Part shown: piece by piece, positions 5,021 to 11,185 of the stretch
Numbering within the stretch: position 1 is the first letter of the stretch
How the letters are laid out: every line of letters begins with the position of its first letter
Assembly: GCA_003162255.1 (NCBI GenBank)
Contig: PMMJ01000361.1
Coordinates: 1,114-12,298 of the forward strand
Reading direction: 5' to 3'
Length of the DNA stretch: 11,185 nucleotides
DNA from: Acidobacteriaceae bacterium
GTDB lineage: Bacteria > Acidobacteriota > Terriglobia > Terriglobales > Acidobacteriaceae
Program-made: the position numbers and the translations under genes
The notes under the pieces: generated by a model
Told to the model about the DNA's origin: nothing
What the model saw: only the letters and a program-made list of their open reading frames with translations
Databases searched by the model: none

Positions 5021-5641
5021 CTAGTGTTGCCTGTCCGAGTGCGCAGCCAAAGCCATGCTGGTCCCCATCAACTCCACAATGTCGCTGAACCGGACAGAGC
5101 GAATGTAGGAGGATTTCGGCCTAGGGCCAACAACGGTTCGTACTGAGGCCGGAAGTCGTAAATCATCGACCCAGAGCGTCACGTACTGCTGCCCGGCGAT
5201 GGTGCGCACTGGCATCCTTCCTCGACCACTGTCCATCAGCAAGAGAATAGGTTTCACAGCGCCCCTAGCCTCAAGCTCCTCTGGGGAACTGCGCGGCGAA
5301 AAGGATGCTTGTTCCGAGGTCTTGCGCGGGTTTTTATACGAATGCAGAAGCAGCAACGCAGTCTCGCCTTTCACAGCGTCGCTAATGTCACAGGTCCATG
5401 TGGGCTGAGCGACGAAAGACAGCACGTCGAGTTTGCGACCCTTGTAGGTCTCAAGCACCTTTACACGAGCGATTTTCACGCCGTTGATAGTCTCCACGCT
5501 AATCACCTTACCCAACACGACCACATCCGCTCTTCTGACCAGTGTGGAGAAATCTGCTGGCGCAACTCTCGCGTGAAGAGAGTTGGAAAAGCCCACGACT
5601 ATCAGTGCGAGGGCCATCCGCCATGCGAAATGGTTGCTCAT
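5021..5641 (-). CDS. Exported hypothetical protein
   Basis: The 206-residue product starts with a clear signal peptide (MSNHFAWRMALALIVVGFSN, 1-20, with likely cleavage after SLHA at about 24). The mature part opens with DFSTLVRRADVVVLGKVISV (30-49), then VKIARVKVLETYKGR (55-69), VAQPTWTCDISDAVKG (77-92) and LLLLHSYKN (96-104). This pattern of 'a risk or source segment, V.GKV..VE, V.V...KG, and a single Cys' recalls small secreted beta-barrel (OB/NTR-like) proteins; that likeness is my inference, not an assignment. ATG 5641 was preferred to an in-frame GTG at 5734 because the signal peptide begins there. No Shine-Dalgarno sequence is visible before it. The stop at 5021 faces the end of the plus-strand gene at 4437-4931, with no obvious terminator between them. 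Confidence 0.7.
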   Translation of the reverse strand: MSNHFAWRMALALIVVGFSNSLHARVAPADFSTLVRRADVVVLGKVISVETINGVKIARVKVLETYKGRKLDVLSFVAQPTWTCDISDAVKGETALLLLHSYKNPRKTSEQASFSPRSSPEELEARGAVKPILLLMDSGRGRMPVRTIAGQQYVTLWVDDLRLPASVRTVVGPRPKSSYIRSVRFSDIVELMGTSMALAAHSDRQH

Positions 5642-5984
5642 GCAAATATCGTAGACCGCTGCCCGGCGAAATCCAAGATTACTCAGCGTAGGTGCGGAGC
5701 GACGAAACTCCCATCTATTGAGACACCTGAGCACGACTCGAAGTTCCGTGCAGGAGGCTACTTCCGCCCCAGTTGGCGATAAATCCCGATAACGCTCATT
5801 GAGGGGTTCTGAGCGTATACCCTGTTAGCGCCGGTCGGCATTAACTTCCGGTTAGCTCCTTACTCGGGCGGAATTTGCGGGAACCGCGAGGAATCGGACC
5901 GAAAGACAACTGGCATTCGACGAAGGACGGACACGGCTGACGAGATCCGTGTCCGTCACAGCATCATGGATGATCGCGGCGAAG
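5642..5984. other. Intergenic region between two minus-strand exported-protein genes
   Basis: The 343 bp hold the upstream region of the gene ending at 5021 and the 3' stem-loop (5926-5957) of the gene ending at 5985. Apart from that hairpin I see no gene, no RNA and no strong promoter. A plus-strand open frame here (part of 5309-5782) is antisense to the exported gene and does not look protein-like. Confidence 0.5.
5926..5957 (-). terminator. Perfect 11-bp stem-loop after the exported-protein gene
   Basis: GACGGACACGG (5926-5936) and CCGTGTCCGTC (5947-5957) are perfect complements around a 10-base loop, starting 27 bp beyond the stop of the minus-strand gene ending at 5985. Its position suits a transcription terminator for that gene, but no T-tract follows on the minus strand, so Rho-independent function is doubtful. 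Confidence 0.5.
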
Positions 5985-6605
5985 TTATTCCCGGACGCGA
6001 ACGGCGCCGTTGATCGCCTGCGAGCCGAAGTGGCCGCTCGCCGGTGTTCCGAACACCAGGGTGATGTTCGAAAATCGAGTTTGGGTTCCTCCCGTTACGC
6101 AAACCGTGAGCGGCGATAGCTGACCCTGAGGGGCAAATGGTGGAAAGCCCCCATTTCCTGTAACCCGCGCCGACCCTGTGACCATGAAACCGGTCGTAGT
6201 TGGGGGGTTATAGCTGGCGGTGGGGCAGGCACTGGACACTAAGCTCGGATCCCACGTGACTTGAGCGTCCTTCATTGTGATGTGATGAGTATGTGGATTT
6301 CGCGTTGCCGGCGAGTCTGGATCGGCAGGAGGGTTGGGGTTAATCAAAAGCCAGTAGTCGGAATTTTCCATGCTCAAGGCAGCCGAAAAATCCGCCGTGC
6401 TGCCATTCCGACTCAAGTCCAGACGCCAAACGCCATGGAGTTCCCAGGGGCCACTGGGCTTGCCTTTCGCGTCGTGCGAAGCCGTGAAGTCGTTGATAAT
6501 GCCACGAAAGTGCTCGGGGCCTCGATCTTGCGCCACGACACTTGTCCCTAGCGCGAGTACGAGAACCCACGCCCCTATTGACCAGAAGAAAACTTTCCTT
6601 TGCAT
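5985..6605 (-). CDS. Exported beta-rich hypothetical protein
   Basis: The 206-residue product has a strong signal peptide (MQRKVFFWSIGAWVLVLALG, continuing TSVVAQ, with cleavage near 26). The mature part is rich in Gly, Thr, Pro and alternating hydrophobic residues, as in beta-sandwich proteins. Notable segments are GPWELHGVWRLDL (52-64), a histidine cluster NPHTHHITM (103-111), and GSARVTGNGGFPPFAPQGQL (144-163) followed by SPLTVCVTGG. Two cysteines (127 and 169) could form a disulfide after export. The family appears to me to be a conserved exported protein of unknown function. The His cluster could bind metal, which is speculation. ATG 6605 was chosen over upstream starts because GGAGG lies 5 bp before it and the signal peptide begins there; an open frame runs back to 6746 without coding character. 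The gene is divergent from the membrane regulator at 6852, an obvious candidate controller. Confidence 0.72.
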   Translation of the reverse strand: MQRKVFFWSIGAWVLVLALGTSVVAQDRGPEHFRGIINDFTASHDAKGKPSGPWELHGVWRLDLSRNGSTADFSAALSMENSDYWLLINPNPPADPDSPATRNPHTHHITMKDAQVTWDPSLVSSACPTASYNPPTTTGFMVTGSARVTGNGGFPPFAPQGQLSPLTVCVTGGTQTRFSNITLVFGTPASGHFGSQAINGAVRVRE

Positions 6606-6851
6606 ACGGCCTCCAGAAATCTTGGAACACTGATCGCGCCGCCGAAAGCCTCCACCGGAGATTAAAGGCCGGGTGGCCGGCGCACTTGCATTCCGGCGAG
6701 TCGTAGCCCGACGCGCCATGCACACACTGAGTGATTCGGAGGACATTGAGCAAACAGCAATAGACGGAACGGCCCGTTTGCGGCCAAATACCGCGTTTTG
6801 CAGTTACCATGCGGGGCATTACAATCTCCTGACCGCTCCCCAGGAGAGCCA
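6606..6851. promoter_or_regulatory. Divergent control region between exported protein and membrane regulator
   Basis: The 246 bp separate two genes transcribed away from each other. On the plus strand, TTGCAG (6798-6803) and TACAAT (6820-6825) are 16 bp apart, giving a start near 6832 and a 20-nt leader with AGGAGAG (6842-6848) before ATG 6852. A short palindrome AACGG-C-CCGTT (6768-6778) lies upstream of this promoter and could be an operator. No clear minus-strand promoter was identified. Confidence 0.55.
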
Positions 6852-8639
6852 ATGGGCGAACCGTTCCTCGACAAATCGCTATCCGAGACCCCGTCCGAGC
6901 GTCGGCTTGATTCCTGGAAGGAGATAGCCCTCTACCTGCACCGGGACGTGACGACCGTCCAGCGCTGGGAGAAGCTGGAGGGGATGCCTGTCCACCGGCA
7001 CCTACACCACAAGCGAGGCTCCGTCTACGGCCTGAGTTCTGAGCTCGATGCCTGGCAGCAAAGCCGCAAACTCCGTTTCGGGGACGAACATGAGCCCGCC
7101 CTGGAAGCACTGGCGGACCCGGATGGCCGGCAAACGACTGTTCCGCGAGGACCTCGCTGGATTCTTCTGAGCTCCGCCGCGGTGGTACTTGCCGCACTCT
7201 TTACGTTTGCTTACGTCGCAGCACGGAGCCGCGCCGGGGATGCAAACCGGCCCAAAATTAGATCTTTGGCAGTGCTTCCCTTGCAGAATTTGAGTGGAGA
7301 TCCGTCGCAGGACTACGTCGCGGACGGCATGACCGAGGAACTCATCGGGCGACTTTCCAGAATTCATGGATTACGGGTTATATCTCGTACTTCGACTATG
7401 CACTTCAAGAACACCCAGCTTTCAGTGCCAGAGATTGCCAAGATGCTCGCAGTCGATGCGATTGTTGAAGGGTCGCTGGTGCGAGAAGGACACCAGATCC
7501 GTGTGCACGCCCAATTGATTCGTGCCGCGACAGATGAGCACATTTGGGCAGGAGAATACCAGCGAGAGTACCAGAGCATTCTCGAAGTGCAGGAGGAAGT
7601 CGCTCAGAATATCGTTGAGCAGATCGAACTGAATCTCACACCGGAGGAGCGGGCGCTTCTGGCGTCCCGGCCCCCGGTCGATCCCGAAGCTTACGAGAAT
7701 TACCTGAAGGGCCGTTACTACTTCAGCCAGCGGACCGCGGATGCGCTCCACAAAAGCATCGCGTCGTTTCAGCAGGCGATCGCGAGTGACCCAGCCTACG
7801 CTCCCGCCTATAGCGGCTTGGCGGAGGCCTACGCCATGCTCGGATTCCGCGGCGGTCTCCCATCGAAAGATGCACTGTCAGGTGCGAAGAAAGCAGCTCT
7901 GAAAGCGATCGAACTGGACAACACCTTGGCGGAACCTCACGCCTCTCTAGCCTTCATCGCGGAGACCTACGATTGGGATTGGCCCACCGCCGAAAGAGAA
8001 TACAAGCAGGCTTTGGAATTGAATCCAGGGTACGCCCAAGCTCACAACTGGTATGCCGGTTATCTCACGTACACAGGCCGATTCAATGAGGGGATCGCTG
8101 AGGCCATGCGTGCTCGGGAACTCGACCCCCTGTCCCTGCCTCTGAACAACGCCCTGGCGGGAAGATTGCTGGCGGGAGGGCGTTACGACGAGGCGCTCCG
8201 GCAAGCGGAGGAAACCTTGGAATTGGATGACCACTTTGCCCCAGCTCACCAGACCCTGGGCTGGGTATACCTTCATAGCGGAAAACAGGCCGAAGCCATT
8301 CGAGAGTTTCAAAAGGCGCTAGAACTCTCGGGAGCGGCAGACACCGATATTCAGTTGGACCTGGGTTTTGCCTATGCAATGTCGGGCCGGCGGGATGAGG
8401 CAAGAAGAACCCTCGCGAAACTGGAGCAGATGCACCAACAAGGCCTTGTTCCGTCCGCTTCAGTCGCAATTCTATATGGAGCGTTGGGTGAATCGAGTGA
8501 GGCTTTCGCCTGGCTGGAAAAGGCTTACGAGGAGAGGGACCCTCAACTTATATATCTCAAAGCGGGTCGAAGATTCGAGCCACTGCGTAAAGATCCGCGA
8601 TTTGGACAATTCGTACGCCGTGTCGGGTTACCCGATTAA
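6852..8639 (+). CDS. Membrane-anchored regulator: DNA-binding domain, TM helix, TolB-like domain, TPRs
   Basis: The 595-residue product combines four parts. A DNA-binding head (18-72: RRLDSWKEIALYLHRDVTTV, then QRWEKLEGMPVHRH and a basic HHKRGSVYG wing) has the look of an excisionase/MerR-like winged helix. One transmembrane helix follows (102-124, WILLSSAAVVLAALFTFAYV). A TolB-like N-terminal domain (136-265) carries SLAVLPLQNLSGDPSQDYVA, GLRVISRTS and VDAIVEGSLVREGHQIRVHA. TPR repeats occupy about 277-560 (for example ASFQQAIASDPAYAPAYSGL, AEREYKQALELNPGYAQAHN and AIREFQKALELSG). With the head in the cytoplasm and the tail outside, this is a CadC-like one-component layout in which an external signal could reach DNA without a kinase. 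The type is expanded in Acidobacteriota, to my knowledge. ATG 6852, behind a good AGGAG, was preferred to ATG 6798, which lies within the -35 box. The neighbouring exported-protein gene is a likely target. Confidence 0.85.
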   Translation: MGEPFLDKSLSETPSERRLDSWKEIALYLHRDVTTVQRWEKLEGMPVHRHLHHKRGSVYGLSSELDAWQQSRKLRFGDEHEPALEALADPDGRQTTVPRGPRWILLSSAAVVLAALFTFAYVAARSRAGDANRPKIRSLAVLPLQNLSGDPSQDYVADGMTEELIGRLSRIHGLRVISRTSTMHFKNTQLSVPEIAKMLAVDAIVEGSLVREGHQIRVHAQLIRAATDEHIWAGEYQREYQSILEVQEEVAQNIVEQIELNLTPEERALLASRPPVDPEAYENYLKGRYYFSQRTADALHKSIASFQQAIASDPAYAPAYSGLAEAYAMLGFRGGLPSKDALSGAKKAALKAIELDNTLAEPHASLAFIAETYDWDWPTAEREYKQALELNPGYAQAHNWYAGYLTYTGRFNEGIAEAMRARELDPLSLPLNNALAGRLLAGGRYDEALRQAEETLELDDHFAPAHQTLGWVYLHSGKQAEAIREFQKALELSGAADTDIQLDLGFAYAMSGRRDEARRTLAKLEQMHQQGLVPSASVAILYGALGESSEAFAWLEKAYEERDPQLIYLKAGRRFEPLRKDPRFGQFVRRVGLPD

Positions 8640-8824
8640 GGCACCCACAAAGAACGTGGCGCTAGGCGGTCGTCAATGAGCAGCACCATTTCCTCAATTA
8701 CTCAAATTAGACGGAAGATCGGATACCGGCCTGCGTCCGAAACGCAGAGCCTCGCCAACCCTGTCCGCAAGGTCGAGTTCGAACTATTACAGATAATGCG
8801 TCAACCCTGCCACTTCCGTGAACA

Positions 8825-8856
8825 TTGAAACCTTGAAACTCTGAAACCTTGAAACC
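8825..8856 (-). repeat. Tandem octamer array, inverted relative to the one at 4214
   Basis: Four contiguous units read TTGAAACC, TTGAAACT, CTGAAACC and TTGAAACC, the reverse complement of the GTTTCAGA array after the S41 gene. Single further units TTGAAACT lie at 8896-8903 and 8912-8919. The last of these contains the TTG start codon of the PBP gene. Confidence 0.78.
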
Positions 8857-8865
8857 TGGCCCTTG

Positions 8866-8902
8866 GTTTAACATTGAATGTTTACCATTGCAATGTTGAA
8901 AC
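8866..8902 (+). promoter_or_regulatory. Long hairpin just upstream of the PBP start
   Basis: GTTTAACATTGAATG (8866-8880) folds against 8886-8902 with fifteen base pairs, two single-base bulges (8890 and 8898) and a five-base loop TTTAC. It ends 9 bp before the TTG start codon. No T-tract follows, so it is not a terminator; it could influence translation or mRNA stability. Part of it is made from an octamer repeat unit. Confidence 0.5.
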
Positions 8903-8911
8903 TCCCATACC

Positions 8912-11161
8912 TTGAAACTAGCCTTTGAACATCTTCCGACGGTAGAGATTGGCGGACGGAAGCTGGTCGGACTCGTCGTGTTCGGATTGCTCGTCCTGCT
9001 CGCCGCCGCGGTGGGCGCGGCATCTGGCCTGCTGCTTGTCTACTCGACGGACCTGCCCCAGATCGAAGAGCTCGAACGTTATCGCCCCAGTTCCGTGACC
9101 GAACTGTACGACGGACAGGGCCGAGTTATCGGCACCTTTGCGCTGCAGCGCCGCGTCATCGCCAGCTATGACGACTACCCGCAAGTCCTCCGCAATGCGC
9201 TGGTCTCGATCGAAGACAAGGATTTCTACCGGCACTCGGGCATCAACATCTGGCGCATCGTGGGTGCTGCCTATCGCGATATCGAATCGGGCGGCAAAGT
9301 GCAGGGCGCATCCACGCTCACCATGCAGCTCGCCCGCAATCTGTTTCTCTCTCCCGACCGTTCGTTTTATCGCAAGGTGCAGGAGGCGCTGCTGGCCATC
9401 CAGATCGAGCGCCGTTTCACCAAGCCGCAGATCTTCACCCTCTACGCCAACCAGATATTTCTCGGCCACGGCGCCTACGGCTATGAGGCTGCCTCGGAAT
9501 ACTATTTCAGCAAACCGGCGAAGCAACTGAAACTCGAAGAAGCGGCGCTGCTGGCGGGACTTCCCAAGGCGCCGCAATTTTATTCGCCGATCACTCACCC
9601 CGACCGCGCCATCAAGCGGCGCAACCTCGTGCTCAACGCCATGCTTGAAGACGGCAAGATCACCGCGGCTCAGGCTGCGGATGCTAAGAGCAAGCCCATC
9701 CTGCTCAACTTGCAGAAAGATCCAAATTCACTGGCGCCGCACTATGTCGAAGAGATTCGGCGCTACCTAGAAGCGAAGTATGGCAGCGATCAGGTTCATG
9801 CGGGCGGACTGCGCGTCTACACCTCGCTCGATATGGATCTGCAGAAGTCCGCGCGCCAGGCGCTGCTCGACGGCCTCGCCGCCTACGAACGCCGGCATGG
9901 CTGGCACGGCACCCTCGTGAACGTAATTGCCGAGGGTCAAAAGCTCGAGAAATACGAAGATCCGGATTGGGATGAGGAGCCGGAAGTCAACGGATACACG
10001 CACGCGCTGGTGACCCAAGTCTCGCCCGCCGCCGCGGAAATTCGCTTTGGCCAGCACACGGCCATGCTCTCGCCAGCCGATGTAGCCTGGACATCGACAG
10101 CGCTAAAGACAAAACTGAAGCCCAAGCTCCCCGACATTCTCCATCCGGGCGACGTCGTCTACATCAAGGTGCTCGCGTTCGATGCGGGCGGAAAAGCGCG
10201 CGTCAGTCTGGAGGAGGATTCAGGGGCCGAAGGAGCGCTAGTCGCCATCGACAACGCGACCGGAGAAATCAAGGCCATGGTCGGCGGCCGGGATTTCAAT
10301 CTCTCCAAGTTCAACCGTGCCACGCAAGCGCTGCGCCAGGTCGGGTCGTCGTTCAAGCCGTACGTTTATACCGCCGTGATTGACCAGGGCGGCAGCCCCG
10401 ACGACACCATTGTGGACGCGCCGGTAACTTTTCAAACTGCCTCCGGCCCTTATTCGCCGCATAACTACGACGACAAATTTGAGGGCACCATTACGCTGCG
10501 GCGCGCGCTCGCCCAATCCAGAAACATTCCCGCGCTCAAACTGGCCGACCGGGTCGGTATTAAGACCGTGATCGAATACGCGCACCGCTTCGGCATTACC
10601 GCCAACATTCCCGCCTATCTTCCGGTGGCGCTGGGCTCGGCGGAAATCACGCCGATCGAGCAAACCTCAGCCTTCAGCGTGTTTCCGAACGACGGCGTGC
10701 GCGTCGCTCCGCGCTACATCACCAAGGTGACCGATTACGAGGGTCGCATTCTGGAAGAAGATTATTCCGATATCAAAGACGCCGTCAGCTCGCGCACCGC
10801 GCGCATCCTGACCTCCATGTTGCGGGAGGTCGTGCTGCATGGCACAGCAGTCGCCGCCGCCAAAATGCCGTATCCGCTGGCGGGCAAAACGGGAACGACC
10901 AACGATTTCACCGACGCCTGGTTCGTGGGCTTCTCTCCGTCGCTCACCTGCGGCGTCTGGATCGGCTACGATGAAAAAAAATCCCTCGGCGAGAAAGAGA
11001 CCGGAGGCCACGCCGCCCTGCCCATCTGGATCCAGTTCATGACCGTCGCGCTGGCCGGCAAAGATCCAGGAGAATTCCAGCCAGTACCGGCGCAAGGGAC
11101 CGCCGTCGCACGAAAAGTCGACACGCCGGACGTAGCGCCCGGCGACGGTGAATTGCATTAG
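8912..11161 (+). CDS. Class A penicillin-binding protein, PBP1A type (peptidoglycan glycosyltransferase/transpeptidase)
   Basis: This complete 749-residue bifunctional enzyme polymerises lipid II into glycan strands and cross-links their peptides outside the inner membrane. A membrane anchor lies at 18-44. The GT51 glycosyltransferase domain (about 60-235) shows SIEDKDFYRHSG (99-110, catalytic Glu101), QGASTLTMQLARN (131-143), RKVQEALLAIQIER (154-167) and YANQIFLGHGAYGYEAAS (178-195). A linker/OB-like region (about 330-440) precedes the transpeptidase. The transpeptidase has the three penicillin-binding motifs SSFK (S479 nucleophile, K482), SRN (536-538) and KTG (659-661, in AGKTGTTNDFTDAWFVGFSP). 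All active-site motifs are intact. In this frame a stop at 8897-8899 leaves TTG 8912 as the only start before the membrane segment. It lacks a Shine-Dalgarno sequence and lies in a repeat unit. The usual gene name is mrcA/ponA, but the exact subtype cannot be fixed, so no symbol is given. Confidence 0.93.
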   Translation: MKLAFEHLPTVEIGGRKLVGLVVFGLLVLLAAAVGAASGLLLVYSTDLPQIEELERYRPSSVTELYDGQGRVIGTFALQRRVIASYDDYPQVLRNALVSIEDKDFYRHSGINIWRIVGAAYRDIESGGKVQGASTLTMQLARNLFLSPDRSFYRKVQEALLAIQIERRFTKPQIFTLYANQIFLGHGAYGYEAASEYYFSKPAKQLKLEEAALLAGLPKAPQFYSPITHPDRAIKRRNLVLNAMLEDGKITAAQAADAKSKPILLNLQKDPNSLAPHYVEEIRRYLEAKYGSDQVHAGGLRVYTSLDMDLQKSARQALLDGLAAYERRHGWHGTLVNVIAEGQKLEKYEDPDWDEEPEVNGYTHALVTQVSPAAAEIRFGQHTAMLSPADVAWTSTALKTKLKPKLPDILHPGDVVYIKVLAFDAGGKARVSLEEDSGAEGALVAIDNATGEIKAMVGGRDFNLSKFNRATQALRQVGSSFKPYVYTAVIDQGGSPDDTIVDAPVTFQTASGPYSPHNYDDKFEGTITLRRALAQSRNIPALKLADRVGIKTVIEYAHRFGITANIPAYLPVALGSAEITPIEQTSAFSVFPNDGVRVAPRYITKVTDYEGRILEEDYSDIKDAVSSRTARILTSMLREVVLHGTAVAAAKMPYPLAGKTGTTNDFTDAWFVGFSPSLTCGVWIGYDEKKSLGEKETGGHAALPIWIQFMTVALAGKDPGEFQPVPAQGTAVARKVDTPDVAPGDGELH

Positions 11162-11165
11162 CACC

Positions 11166-11185
11166 CGTGTGGGGACGGGCGCCTC
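11166..11185 (+). repeat. 16-bp GC-rich intergenic repeat, copy 2 (cut by window end)
   Basis: CGTGTGGGGACGGGCG (11166-11181) repeats 1195-1210 exactly and begins 4 bp after the PBP stop codon. The element runs out of the window, so its second half, which might complete an inverted repeat, is not visible. Confidence 0.6.

Larger units (their letters stand above)
8640..8911. other. Intergenic region before the PBP gene
   Basis: The 272 bp hold a small stem-loop after the regulator (8728-8751: GGC-CTGCGT paired with ACGCAG-A-GCC around CCGAA, no T-tract). They also hold an octamer array (8825-8856) and a long hairpin (8866-8902). GATAAT (8792-8797) could be a -10 box for the PBP gene but lacks a convincing -35. 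No gene is seen. Confidence 0.5.

Noticed and set aside
6340..7197. 285-residue minus-strand open frame across the divergent region
   Set aside because: It overlaps both the exported-protein gene and the regulator's DNA-binding domain, and its sequence is Arg/Ser/Pro-rich noise.
10667..11164. 165-residue minus-strand open frame over the PBP transpeptidase domain
   Set aside because: It is antisense to the KTG region of an intact PBP and is explained by codon bias of the sense gene.

Overview
The window is about 11 kb of GC-rich bacterial DNA, probably from an Acidobacteriota (Terriglobia-like) soil organism. This assignment is an inference from three signs. One is the DNA-binding/TM/TolB-like/TPR regulator architecture at 6852-8639. 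Another is the style of the secreted FN3 and beta-rich proteins. The third is the set of intergenic repeats of the 'GTCATC.TGAGCG...GGACC' and 'GTGTGGGGACGGGCG' types. No taxonomic marker gene is present, and no tRNA, rRNA or CRISPR was seen.

Layout. 1-128 is the 3' end of a fibronectin type III protein. 352-1161 encodes a fumarylacetoacetate hydrolase (FAH)-family enzyme. 1291-1731 (minus) and 1842-2510 (plus) are a divergent MarR regulator/ankyrin-repeat pair. They share a compact control region with overlapping promoters and two copies of one palindrome set five helical turns apart. 2967-4205 encodes an exported S41/C-terminal-processing-protease homologue that has lost both residues of the Ser-Lys dyad. 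4290-5984 is a less GC-rich stretch with two poorly characterised genes, one plus and one minus and exported. 5985-6605 (minus) encodes an exported beta-rich protein, divergent from 6852-8639 (plus), a membrane-anchored one-component regulator with a DNA-binding head and a TolB-like/TPR tail. 8912-11161 is a complete class A penicillin-binding protein (PBP1A type).

How it fits together. S41-family proteins and class A PBPs both act in the cell envelope, and the two may originally have been neighbours. The roughly 4.6 kb between them is bounded by inverted copies of one octamer-repeat array, sharing 25 bp exactly (4211-4235 and 8834-8858). This suggests an inserted or invertible accessory block. 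The most testable points are the pseudoprotease, the phased MarR operators, and the PBP1A start, which is a TTG codon inside a repeat unit just after a long hairpin. I see no clear multi-gene defence or biosynthetic system.
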